DNA of 64,000 nt from Lachnospira multipara ATCC 19207 (GCF_000424105.1 NZ_AUJG01000001.1:434001-498000); one strand, 5' to 3'. Positions 1 through 7,330 are shown, counted from the stretch's first letter. Translations and numbers: made by a program. Notes: a model not told the origin generated them from the letters alone.

Positions 1-1098
1 GCTGCGGTTGCCATTTCTGTGGAACCCTGCCTCTTTCCAGCACCGAAACTGACAGGAGAACCTGTAATGAAGATGGTAAGAGAAATGGGATGTGTGACTC
101 TTTCCTATGCTCTGTCTTCAAAGGAACGCACGGATGCGTCGGAGATTTCCTGGTACAGGTGTGATACCGCAGCGGGAGAGGGTGCGGTACTCTGCGCTGT
201 GACCAAAAGAAGCATTCCGCTTCAATGCTATCGTTTGACAGCGGCTGATATCGGAAAATATATAAAGGCAGTCATCATTCCCAGACTTTCGGGAAGTTTG
301 CCGGGAATTGCAAAAGAGGTTATGACATCTTTTCCTGTGACGGAAGACGAAGTGGATGAGAAGTATTTATTTACAGATTTCTCTGAATTACCGGATGAAA
401 ATCAGCCGGAATTAAGAAGGGGAAGCTGGACTTTGGATTGTGCAAGACCGGTCGACATAGAGATTAACTCGTCCACCTTTGGCAGTTGGAAGATGGATAG
501 CAGTATTCCGGCCTGGCAATATGGGGAGACAGGCAATGGAAGCAAGGGTGTGGGGTTCTATCAGAATACCCAGGGCGCCAGACTTCGGTTTGCTCCCGTC
601 TTAAAACAGTATGGTGATATGAGCCTGACGGTAAAGGCTGACCCTGCAAAGACGGCGGGGCAGGGGTTTGGCAGTGCAGGACAATACATGGATTTTGGAA
701 TCAAGTTTGAGGTAGAAAAGTTGACAGGATATGCTTTGCGGGTAATCCGCGTAAAAGAAGCTTCTGATGCAGTAGCAATGGCGCTGGTAGAATATAGAGA
801 AGGAAAGAGCAGCTATCTGACTGCATTACAGTTGGTTTCCTGTTATCTCACCGGCTTTTGTGTAACTGTCAGATTGGAAGGAAAAACGCTGATTGCTACG
901 GCTGAATGTGATACACCTCAGCCTGCTTATCAGATGGAAAAAGGCTATGCACATGAGGTACGGTTGGAGTCGGAGGTGTCGGTAAATCCGGAGGGCGGAA
1001 TTTTGATCTGGCATACGGGAACACCGGGAACGGGCGGCTGGCAGAACACGACTATGCTCCATAGTATAGAAGTGGAATGGGAAACAGCATCAGAATGA
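1..1098 (+). CDS. Partial secreted/surface beta-rich protein (3' part)
   Basis: The frame is open to the left edge of the window (GCT at base 1), so this is the C-terminal part of a longer gene; the GTG at 19 is not a convincing start. The first 100 residues or so read like an Ig-like module (Cys, SWYRC, then FPVTEDEV). After a linker comes a beta-strand-rich domain of about 220 residues with many Gly, Trp and Tyr, of the kind appended to glycoside hydrolases and polysaccharide lyases. There is no C-terminal anchor or sorting motif. I cannot name the family. Base composition is near 50% GC and uses CTG, CCG and CGG codons, unlike everything downstream, which suggests transfer or a contig join. 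Confidence 0.55.
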   Translation, partial: AAVAISVEPCLFPAPKLTGEPVMKMVREMGCVTLSYALSSKERTDASEISWYRCDTAAGEGAVLCAVTKRSIPLQCYRLTAADIGKYIKAVIIPRLSGSLPGIAKEVMTSFPVTEDEVDEKYLFTDFSELPDENQPELRRGSWTLDCARPVDIEINSSTFGSWKMDSSIPAWQYGETGNGSKGVGFYQNTQGARLRFAPVLKQYGDMSLTVKADPAKTAGQGFGSAGQYMDFGIKFEVEKLTGYALRVIRVKEASDAVAMALVEYREGKSSYLTALQLVSCYLTGFCVTVRLEGKTLIATAECDTPQPAYQMEKGYAHEVRLESEVSVNPEGGILIWHTGTPGTGGWQNTTMLHSIEVEWETASE

Positions 1099-1220
1099 TG
1101 GATTTGTCAAGAGAATTTGACAAAAAAAGTGGGGAATTTTAATAAAAAAGGAATCTGAAAGCCTTGAAATTACTGGCTTAGAGATTCCGAGAGATTATAA
1201 CTAAATAATGGAGGTAAATT

Positions 1221-1961
1221 ATGAGAATAGCCATATGTGATGATGACAGCATAGTGATAGACGACGTAAGATGGCGCATTCAAGATATTGACGACAGCAT
1301 AGAGTATGACGGATATAGTTCAAGTATTGATCTGTTGGTGACTCTGAAAAACAAAGGTTATAATTTTTATGATTTAATAATTCTAGATCATTTAATGCCA
1401 GAGATTAATGGCCTGCAGCTTGCAGAGATTTTAAGAAAGAATAATTTTACGGGACTAATTGTTTTCTTAACAGGTGAAGATGGAATTATTGATGACACTT
1501 TTAAAGTGTTACCTTTTAGATTTCTTAGAAAGCCAATTAATAAAGACAGATTCAATGAAATGATATCTGCTGCGCATAAGAAAATAACCAAGAATAGATT
1601 GATAGAAGTACCTGTCTCAAAATTAGAGAAGCTAGTTTTGAAAATAAACGACATTGTTCTTTTTGAAGCGGGACACAGAAAGAGCATTGTAGTAACTAGA
1701 GATTCTGAGGTGGAGAGCACAAGAAACATTTCCGATTGGGAAAGATTTGTAGAAGAAGAAAAGCTTAACTGCTTTGTAAGGATTACAAAAAGTTACGTAA
1801 TTAATCTAGAACATGTAGTTGGCTATAGCAAGGGCTATAGAGGCGGAAGTGTAAAGCTTGATAACGTGCACTACAAAGAGGTTGAGGTAAGTTCTAGTTA
1901 TTGGGGTCATTTTATAGACAGTATGAATGTCTATAGCTTAAGCAATAAAGTGACTATCTAA
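1221..1961 (+). CDS. LytTR-family response regulator (AgrA/VirR type)
   Basis: A 246-residue two-domain regulator. The receiver domain (residues 1-120) has the acidic cluster D7-D8-D9, the phospho-acceptor D56 in ILDHLMP, and the conserved lysine in LRKP. The C-terminal half (about 130-235) looks like a LytTR DNA-binding domain, with the typical stretches KSIVVT, CFVRITKSYVINLEHV and the final beta strands. GGAGG lies seven bases before the ATG. The next gene, 34 bases on, is its likely sensor kinase. LytTR proteins bind paired 9-bp direct repeats spaced by 12 bp, and two such sites occur 1.4-1.8 kb downstream. Those sites are the obvious targets, but this is inference. Confidence 0.9.
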   Translation: MRIAICDDDSIVIDDVRWRIQDIDDSIEYDGYSSSIDLLVTLKNKGYNFYDLIILDHLMPEINGLQLAEILRKNNFTGLIVFLTGEDGIIDDTFKVLPFRFLRKPINKDRFNEMISAAHKKITKNRLIEVPVSKLEKLVLKINDIVLFEAGHRKSIVVTRDSEVESTRNISDWERFVEEEKLNCFVRITKSYVINLEHVVGYSKGYRGGSVKLDNVHYKEVEVSSSYWGHFIDSMNVYSLSNKVTI

Positions 1962-1995
1962 TGTTTGTGAGGATGACAATTTATAGGGAGAAGAC

Positions 1996-3312
1996 ATGAA
2001 TAATCATTTTTTAGGAGCTTTAATTTTGTTAGTAATATATTTAGACGTTTATTTATTAGTTACTTGTATTTTTAAATTAAAAATGAAATACAAACTATAC
2101 CCTTCAATCATATTAGTTTTAGTGGTGGGTATCTTAAGCGAGTTTTTCTTAAACGATAGCTTACAGGACTTTATTGAGATAGTACTGCCGGTGCTAGTTA
2201 TAGGCTTTAATCTCTACAATAAGAAAGACCTAACTAAGCTTATATTTGCAACGGTTTTAGTAACCATGCTTGATAGCCTAGTTTCTATACTAAATTATTT
2301 ATTTATACCAGAGAGTAAAATTTCAATCTACAATTATGATGCAACTAAATTTATCTTAGAGATTCCAGTATTTCTCTTGATTCTAGTTATAAGCCTCATC
2401 GTTTATAAGAAGAAGTTTGATTTTAGCAAGTATAAATTAGATAAGTACATTTTAGTCTATTCCTTTGCAGGTCTTAGTATTATTGCAAATATTAGCGTCT
2501 TCTCGCTATATTTTCTCAATCTAAATATGAGCCTAGATAGAATAGTAGTGGTGCTTTTAATTTCCACAAGTTTAGCAGTAATTACCTTAGTTTTACTTGT
2601 CTTTAACCTAGTTAAAAACGACAGATTAGAGTATGAAATCGAATTATCCAATAAGGTAATTGCTAATCAGATTGAGTATTTTAAGGTCATGGAGGAGAAG
2701 GATAGCCAAACTAAGGCCTTTAGACACGACATTAGAAAGCATCTTTTTTGCATGCGACATTTAAGCGAGAATAAGGAATATGAGGAGCTTGCTAAGTACA
2801 TTGATGCTATGTGTGAAAATGTTACAGAGCTAAGTCCTGAGATTAATACCGGAAACAGCCTTATGTCTTCCATTTTATCGGAGTGTATAAGACAGTGTCC
2901 AAAGGTAAATGCAAGGTGGGAGGGACATTTGCCATCTGACATGGGTATATCAAATATCGACCTTTGTACCATTTTCTATAATCTTGTTCTAAATGCCTTC
3001 GAGGCAGCAAACAAGAAGCTTGAGACTATGACTAGTGAAGAGAGACAAGACGATAGGGCAAAGCTTGACTGCGATGTCTATATTGAAATGTCTATGACAA
3101 ATGTAAACAAGATTCTTACAATTAAGAACAAGCGCATAAGTCCACCGGTTAAAATTAGAAATAGATATATTACTTCAAAACAGGGGGAAGGCCATGGTTA
3201 CGGCCTAAAGAACGCAATGAATGTACTAGATAAGCTAGATGGTTCTCTTATAACTTCGGATGACGGTTACATTTACACAACTGAGATTATTATACCTAAT
3301 CAAAATAGTTAA
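1996..3312 (+). CDS. GHKL sensor histidine kinase (AgrC-like)
   Basis: A 438-residue sensor. The N-terminal 205 residues form about six hydrophobic segments, as in AgrC-type peptide sensors. A coiled linker follows, then the phosphorylated histidine in FRHDIRKH (H244), the N-box YNLVLNAFEAA (around 328-338) and the G-box GEGHGYGLKNA near 400. GGGAGA precedes the ATG. Known biology: kinases of this class detect peptide signals and phosphorylate a LytTR regulator, here the gene just upstream. No agrB-type processing protease or agrD propeptide with a Cys/Ser macrocycle lies in the window, so the ligand is not evident. The 19-residue ORF at 3450 is a candidate ligand or output. Confidence 0.9.
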   Translation: MNNHFLGALILLVIYLDVYLLVTCIFKLKMKYKLYPSIILVLVVGILSEFFLNDSLQDFIEIVLPVLVIGFNLYNKKDLTKLIFATVLVTMLDSLVSILNYLFIPESKISIYNYDATKFILEIPVFLLILVISLIVYKKKFDFSKYKLDKYILVYSFAGLSIIANISVFSLYFLNLNMSLDRIVVVLLISTSLAVITLVLLVFNLVKNDRLEYEIELSNKVIANQIEYFKVMEEKDSQTKAFRHDIRKHLFCMRHLSENKEYEELAKYIDAMCENVTELSPEINTGNSLMSSILSECIRQCPKVNARWEGHLPSDMGISNIDLCTIFYNLVLNAFEAANKKLETMTSEERQDDRAKLDCDVYIEMSMTNVNKILTIKNKRISPPVKIRNRYITSKQGEGHGYGLKNAMNVLDKLDGSLITSDDGYIYTTEIIIPNQNS

Positions 3313-3333
3313 AACTTTTTTCGAAAAAGTGTA

Positions 3334-3393
3334 TCCAAATGTAGCTTTTTGGTACTCAACTGTGTTGAAAAATAAAACTTAACAAATTAAAAT
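3334..3393 (+). promoter_or_regulatory. LytTR box plus promoter 1 (drives 19-residue peptide)
   Basis: Read on the minus strand, ACAGTTGAG and ACATTTGGA (3355-3363 and 3334-3342) are direct repeats separated by exactly 12 bases, the layout known for AgrA-type LytTR sites. A promoter follows: -35 TTGAAA (3365-3370), 17-bp spacer, -10 TAAAAT (3388-3393). The same arrangement recurs at 3731. Transcription would start near 3400, at the palindrome GATGATAAATTATCATC (3401-3417), which would sit as a hairpin at the mRNA 5' end. Confidence 0.7.
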
Positions 3394-3449
3394 ATTCTTA
3401 GATGATAAATTATCATCGTAAACATAAAGATCGTGGGAGGTTTTTAAAT

Positions 3450-3509
3450 ATGGTAAGCGGTTCAGCATTTTTTGATTTAATTAGACGTTGGTTACTCGGC
3501 GAAATCTAA
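3450..3509 (+). CDS. 19-residue peptide, LytTR-controlled candidate
   Basis: ORF MVSGSAFFDLIRRWLLGEI, too short for standard gene callers. GGGAGG at 3435-3440 lies nine bases before the ATG, as strong a ribosome site as any in the window. It follows the agrA/agrC-like pair and a promoter that overlaps a LytTR box. The C-terminal 13 residues can form an amphipathic helix (Phe7, Phe8, Leu10, Ile11, Trp14, Leu15, Ile19 against Asp9, Arg12, Arg13, Glu18). It has no Cys, no double-Gly leader and no signal peptide. It might be a leaderless signalling or phenol-soluble-modulin-like peptide, or an AgrD-like N-terminal helix without the rest. Function is unproven. Confidence 0.55.
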   Translation: MVSGSAFFDLIRRWLLGEI

Positions 3510-3662
3510 TTAAGGATAAAAGAACAAACATGGAGGTTATGCTCATATAAGGAAATGCGTTCTCCCTATTGTCCCGTATATTAATAAATGCATTTTCTCA
3601 TATGGACATAATATAGATTGTCTTTTGACAGATCGTACCCTCGAATTCACAAACATTAAACG
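3510..3662. other. Untranslated tail of the peptide transcript
   Basis: This stretch lies between the peptide stop and the terminator. It holds only tiny ORFs, including MRSPYCPVY at 3555-3584. That ORF has an internal Cys but its only SD-like sequence, AAGGA, is too close to the ATG. GAAATGC near 3552 can pair with GCATTTTC near 3592. I see no further gene here; the long 3' region may itself be a regulatory RNA. Confidence 0.35.
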
Positions 3663-3699
3663 AAAAAATAAAGTCTAGATTTCTAGGCTTTATTTTTTT
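3663..3699 (+). terminator. Terminator of the peptide transcript
   Basis: ATAAAG plus TCTAG (3668-3678) pairs with CTAGG plus CTTTAT (3683-3693), loop ATTT, followed by seven T. The A-run on the left makes it usable in both directions. Confidence 0.75.
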
Positions 3700-3730
3700 A
3701 TTCTAATTGGTTTAAATTGTGCTCAATGTA

Positions 3731-3791
3731 CTTAGATGTAGCTTTTTGGTACTGAACTGTGTTGAAAGGGGAGCTTTAAAAAGAGTAAAAT
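3731..3791 (+). promoter_or_regulatory. LytTR box plus promoter 2 (drives short RNA)
   Basis: A near copy of the first site. On the minus strand ACAGTTCAG and ACATCTAAG (3752-3760 and 3731-3739) are separated by the same 12-base spacer found at 3343-3354. The promoter is -35 TTGAAA (3762-3767), 18-bp spacer, -10 TAAAAT (3786-3791). The block from the box through the -35 differs from the first copy at very few positions. Conservation of both operator and -35 implies shared control by the upstream regulator. Confidence 0.65.
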
Positions 3792-3797
3792 TATAAG

Positions 3798-3983
3798 CGT
3801 GATATGAAGAGCTTCACGAAAGATCATGAAAACATCATGCAAACGATGTCAGTCGTTCCTGACAACTAATATTGTATTACACCCTAAGTTATTGTCGTTG
3901 TCTGTAGTGAATGAGAATTTCTATATGATATTAGTTAATAAGGAATGAGTAGACAAAGTCTATAGTCTATTCATTCCTTATGT
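3798..3983 (+). ncRNA. Candidate LytTR-controlled small RNA of about 185 nt
   Basis: The transcript expected from promoter 2 would run from about 3798 to the hairpin at 3938-3981. It has no ORF with a ribosome site. A 21-codon ORF (3804-3869) starts only six bases after the predicted start and lacks an SD. TGTCAG/CTGACA at 3847-3864 forms a small hairpin. By analogy with the agr locus, where AgrA drives both peptide and RNAIII promoters, this may be an effector RNA. Transcription and ends are inferred only from sequence. Confidence 0.4.
3938..3981. terminator. Long hairpin between convergent transcripts
   Basis: A 17-bp stem (3938-3954 with 3965-3981, one G-U pair) carrying AAGGAATGA and its complement. 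It has only short T tracts on either side. It sits between the candidate small RNA and the end of the minus-strand DUF5721-like gene and may end both. Confidence 0.55.
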
Positions 3984-3995
3984 TTGCAGCTTTCT

Positions 3996-4493
3996 TTAAT
4001 TTTCTGTATAGGCAATTTCAGCCATTTCAAAAGTGTTCTTAATATAAGCATCAAAAGCTTTCTCTAAACTCTTATCAAGAGTGAAAGTCTTAAGAGAAGT
4101 ACCTGTAATAATTGTTACAACATCATCCTTGTAATTCACATTTATAAAAAGTCCATCAATGCTATCAATATCAAGGTCGATATCATTTTTCTCAATGAGT
4201 TTTGCAATTGCTTTTTTTGATAGGGCGAAAATGATTTTAAGGCCGCTTGGCACTTTCTTGCCCTTTATAAGATTAAAGATGTGAGGTCTTTGCATCTTCC
4301 AGTTAGAATATTGGCTATCAGGAAGAGCTTCTAATTCCTCGGCTGTGTAGAAACTTGTGTTGATTCTACCATCAATTTTATAAAATGAACCAGTCTGAAT
4401 ATCTGCCTCAGATAAAAGTAACATATCAAAAGTTTCCTTTACTAAGAGCTTGTTCATAAAGTCGCTGGTATTAGTAACTGTAAGTGATATCAT
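3996..4493 (-). CDS. DUF5721-like protein of unknown function
   Basis: About 165 residues, soluble, no signal peptide. I take the ATG at 4493 (MISLTVTN) because GAGAGG lies seven bases before it; the upstream TTG would place the SD inside the gene. The pattern of an N-terminal FMNKLLVKETFD segment, then KIDGRIN, then IKGKKVPSGLKIIF matches a protein family I recall as DUF5721 in Lachnospiraceae. No catalytic motif can be seen. It lies 89 bases after the radical SAM gene on the same strand and may be co-transcribed with it. Confidence 0.7.
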   Translation of the reverse strand: MISLTVTNTSDFMNKLLVKETFDMLLLSEADIQTGSFYKIDGRINTSFYTAEELEALPDSQYSNWKMQRPHIFNLIKGKKVPSGLKIIFALSKKAIAKLIEKNDIDLDIDSIDGLFINVNYKDDVVTIITGTSLKTFTLDKSLEKAFDAYIKNTFEMAEIAYTEN

Positions 4494-4582
4494 ATATTTT
4501 CCTCTCAAAATTTATTCTGACATAAGTCAAAAACGAAATAACAATAAAATGATAATTGCAAATCAAAACACTGTCAATTAGA

Positions 4583-5515
4583 TTATAAAATTCCCCTATA
4601 GTCAAACTCAGGAATGAAGCTTTCACTAGCCACGCTGCCATCTTGGGTAAAGCCCTTAGTAAGGCCTAAATCAAGGGCGTAGTCAATGACACTATCATAT
4701 TCCCTTTTAGTCACCTTTCTGTGAAGCTTTGGATGATTTTCCACCTGCTTTAGAGGAGTATATTGGTTCATTATGCTTATGAAAATGTTGTCGCCATATT
4801 TTTTATATAAATATTTTATGACAGCCTTTGAATCCTTTGTGCTTCCTGGCAAGCAAAGATGTCTAACAACAATGCCGGATTTTAAAATTCCATCTTCTAT
4901 ATTTACATTGTGAGCTTTTTTAAGGCTTTCTCTTTCTTCATCTGTAAAGAATACTGGAGACTTTCTTTGTCTATACATTTCAGCAAGGGCAGCGCTAGCC
5001 ACTTCAAAATAGTCTGGGGCGTTAGAGTATTCCTTTGATAACTCATGGCTTACATACTTAAAGTCAGGAAGATAGACATCCACAAGGCCGTCTAAATCCT
5101 TTAAAGTTTCCACCTTTTCATAAGAGCTAGTGTTATAGACAATAGGAATAACAAGGCCTTTGTTCTTTGCAAGCTCAAGGGCCTTTATGATTTCATAAGT
5201 AAAGTGCGTTGGAGTTACAAGATTTATATTGTTGGCCCCTTGTGCTTGAAGGGTTAGCATAATCTCTGAGAGTTTCTCAACACTTATTTCAATTCCATCT
5301 GTATTTGCGGCAATGTTATAGTTTTGGCAGAAAATGCATCGCATATTACAGCCTGAAAAAAATATGGCGCCACTGCCATTACTTCCGGAAATACAGGGTT
5401 CTTCCCAAAAATGAAGAGCAGCACGGGCTGCTCTTATTTGGTCTGAGGATTTACAAAATCCTGTGTTGGTTTTTCGATTTATATTACAGCCACGAGGGCA
5501 GATGTTACAGTTCAT
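4583..5515 (-). CDS. PflX-like radical SAM protein
   Basis: About 310 residues. The start MNCNICPRGC is chosen because AAAGGA precedes it; the longer frame runs through intergenic repeats. Cys3, Cys6, Cys10 and Cys21 form an N-terminal cysteine motif. The radical SAM motif is CX3CX2C at Cys56, Cys60 and Cys63 (GCNMRCIFC). The layout, with ALHFWEEPCISG between the two clusters, is typical of the PflX subgroup of pyruvate formate-lyase activating-enzyme relatives. Expected chemistry is reductive cleavage of S-adenosylmethionine by a [4Fe-4S] cluster. No glycyl-radical enzyme gene is near, so the target protein is unknown. Confidence 0.85.
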   Translation of the reverse strand: MNCNICPRGCNINRKTNTGFCKSSDQIRAARAALHFWEEPCISGSNGSGAIFFSGCNMRCIFCQNYNIAANTDGIEISVEKLSEIMLTLQAQGANNINLVTPTHFTYEIIKALELAKNKGLVIPIVYNTSSYEKVETLKDLDGLVDVYLPDFKYVSHELSKEYSNAPDYFEVASAALAEMYRQRKSPVFFTDEERESLKKAHNVNIEDGILKSGIVVRHLCLPGSTKDSKAVIKYLYKKYGDNIFISIMNQYTPLKQVENHPKLHRKVTKREYDSVIDYALDLGLTKGFTQDGSVASESFIPEFDYRGIL

Positions 5516-5535
5516 AGTGATCCTTTCAGGGGGGC

Positions 5536-5648
5536 CCGCCATTAGATGCGACTTATCTCGTCTCACCACAAGTGGGGAACCTCAGGACATGAGATACGGC
5601 TTATCTTGTCCCACCACAAGTGGGGAACCCCCGCCATTAGATGCGACT
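5536..5648. repeat. Imperfect direct-repeat cluster upstream of pflX-like gene
   Basis: CCGCCATTAGATGCGACT occurs at 5536-5553 and 5631-5648. Nested inside, a 30-bp unit ending in CCACAAGTGGGGAACC occurs at 5552-5581 and 5600-5629 with two differences. The unit contains the small palindrome CCCAC/GTGGG. ATTAGATGCG recurs a third time at 14035-14044 beside the trp leader. GC content is high for this genome. There are no transposase genes. Confidence 0.7.
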
Positions 5649-5670
5649 GACGTCGCGGGGCGGGTGATAG

Positions 5671-5697
5671 GTAGCGATTCACTGCGTGAATAGCTAC
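5671..5697. repeat. Hairpin with 5+1+6 bp stem and TGC triloop
   Basis: GTAGC, one mismatch, ATTCAC, loop TGC, GTGAAT, one mismatch, GCTAC. The same architecture (short basal stem, single mismatch, 6-7 bp apical stem, three-base loop) recurs at 13728, 14001 and 21323. Here it lies three bases beyond the 3' end of tRNA-Thr and may help end or process that transcript. Confidence 0.5.
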
Positions 5698-5700
5698 AGA

Positions 5701-5773
<73 letters not shown>

Positions 5774-5804
5774 GAATAGTTTGTGGCACGTTAGAAATTG
5801 TGGT

Positions 5805-5829
5805 AAAGCGGACATTCGGAATCCGCTTT
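5805..5829. repeat. Hairpin upstream of tRNA-Thr
   Basis: AAAGCGGA (5805-5812) pairs with TCCGCTTT (5822-5829). It lies on the 5' side of the tRNA gene. It has no T tract. Confidence 0.5.
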
Positions 5830-5841
5830 GCTACTTCCTCA

Positions 5842-5965
5842 TGAACGCAGTGGCACTTTGTGCCACTTGTCAGAAGGGGCTTTAACCCCTTCTGACACCA
5901 GTAAGCTTTATACCCCCGCTTAAAGCTTACGCTTTTGAAGCGGGGGATTGCTTACACTGCGTTCA
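5842..5965. repeat. Nested palindrome cluster, pseudoknot-capable
   Basis: An outer 11-bp inverted repeat, TGAACGCAGTG (5842-5852) and CACTGCGTTCA (5955-5965), encloses several elements. AGTGGCAC/GTGCCACT (5849-5867) has a TTT loop. GTCAGAAGGGG/CCCCTTCTGAC is at 5869-5896. Two interleaved stems follow: GTAAGCTTT (5901-5909) with AAAGCTTAC (5922-5930), and CCCCCGCTT (5913-5921) with AAGCGGGGG (5938-5946). The interleaved pair can form an H-type pseudoknot or two exclusive folds. It could be a structured RNA or a small non-autonomous element with terminal inverted repeats. No ORF is present. Confidence 0.65.
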
Positions 5966-6120
5966 AACTAATATATTTAAGTTTTGTCGATAATTCCCCC
6001 GACATTTGTTAAACCATTTTTAAATATAATTCAATAAAATTAGGATGTCAAGACAACTTCTAGCGTTTAAGCCTTAGTTTTCTTAACATCCCTAGTATCG
6101 ATACTTAATATAACAATTAT

Positions 6121-7098
6121 TTAATAAGACACATCCAATGTCTGTAAGAAGCGTTCTTTCATCTGAATGATAAACTCATTAAGATTGATTTCTTCTGGAT
6201 TTCCTTTAAATGGTAGGAAACCTCCCGCCATGTTATCATGGCCGCCGCCACTACCAATGCCCTCTAAGGCTATGTTTGTAATGTAACCGGCTCTGTAATT
6301 AGAATTACTTCTTATGGATAACTTGATGCCATCTGCTTTTACAGAATAAATAACGGTTAGTTCAATGCCATTTAGCGTGATTAGGAAATCGGCAATGTTA
6401 GCAATAAGGGCATCGGGACAATTTTTACCAGCATCCGCAAAACAAACGGATTCGTAAATGTCCACACTTGAAATAGCTGTGCTATAGGACTTTAAATCGC
6501 TCATCTCTATGATAGAACTATCAAGGTCGTAGAGCACGTCATTGTCCGCAAGTCCATGTAATATATAAAACATCTCCATATCCAAATCGCTAACCCCGCG
6601 TTTCATATCAGCAGTATCAACCTTGATGCCGTATAAAAGGGCAGTAGCAACATTTTTTGGAATATCAATGTCATTCTCAACATAGTAAGAGGCAATAATT
6701 GAGGCGCAGGCCCCAACCTCAGGTCGAATATCAGAGAATTGGTAATCTTCATTAATATAGATAGGATGGTGATCAATACAAATAATTTCTGTACCATTCA
6801 TGTTAATAATATTGGCATTACCTTTCTGAGCATCAACAATAATAATCTCATCGTCATTTTCTAACTCGTCTGCAGATTCACTTTCCACCACCTTAATTCC
6901 AAGCCTGCGAACCATCTTCGCAGTAACTGTCTTATCAATGGAACCGTTGTAAGTGATCTGTGCATCAATCCCTCTGATTCTAAGCAAAACAGAAAGACCA
7001 TATGCACTTGCAATTGCATCTGGATCAGGAAAATTATGGGTTTGTATGTAAACTTTATTGTTGTTCACCTTAGAAATGATTTTGTCTAGATTAGTCAT
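6121..7098 (-). CDS. DHH-family phosphoesterase (NrnA-like)
   Basis: About 325 residues. The second ATG (7098) is chosen because GGAG lies seven bases upstream of it but abuts the first. The DHH domain shows THNFPDPDAIAS (motif I), an acidic IIIVDAQKG motif and IICIDHHPIY (the DHH motif). The C-terminal DHHA1 domain ends with the substrate-binding GSGGGHDNMAGG. Members of this family, such as NrnA, use Mn ions to degrade short oligoribonucleotides and to hydrolyse 3'-phosphoadenosine 5'-phosphate. The subfamily is not certain, and the exact substrate cannot be read from sequence. The gene is monocistronic. Confidence 0.85.
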   Translation of the reverse strand: MTNLDKIISKVNNNKVYIQTHNFPDPDAIASAYGLSVLLRIRGIDAQITYNGSIDKTVTAKMVRRLGIKVVESESADELENDDEIIIVDAQKGNANIINMNGTEIICIDHHPIYINEDYQFSDIRPEVGACASIIASYYVENDIDIPKNVATALLYGIKVDTADMKRGVSDLDMEMFYILHGLADNDVLYDLDSSIIEMSDLKSYSTAISSVDIYESVCFADAGKNCPDALIANIADFLITLNGIELTVIYSVKADGIKLSIRSNSNYRAGYITNIALEGIGSGGGHDNMAGGFLPFKGNPEEINLNEFIIQMKERFLQTLDVSY

Positions 7099-7330
7099 GA
7101 TCATTCTCCTATAAAATTTAGTGCTCCCTTATCCCCTTTAAGTAAATATTTCCCAGCTTAAAGGTTTTACAATTAGCAACCTAATTAAACAAAGTAAATC
7201 GCATAAAGTAAACCTAGATGTTTATATTACATGAACAGGGCTTTTTATTCAAGCCGATTCATATATTTTTTTACTCGTTAAAATATGTCAAATATATTAT
7301 AATATAATAAGAAAAAATTGTTTATATAAT

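Noticed and set aside
3555-3584. Nine-codon ORF MRSPYCPVY as a cyclic autoinducer
   Set aside because: The Cys is suggestive, but the SD-like AAGGA is only two or three bases from the ATG and there is no leader region or AgrB-type protease.
3804-3869. 21-codon ORF behind LytTR promoter 2
   Set aside because: Starts about six bases after the predicted transcript start with no SD; kept only as an alternative to the small RNA.
5552-5629. Possible CRISPR with 30-bp repeats
   Set aside because: Only two repeat units with an 18-bp gap that is not spacer-like, and no cas genes nearby.
5463-5693. 76-codon plus-strand ORF
   Set aside because: It runs through the intergenic repeat cluster and the antisense of the radical SAM start; Pro/Arg-rich repeat translation and no ribosome site.
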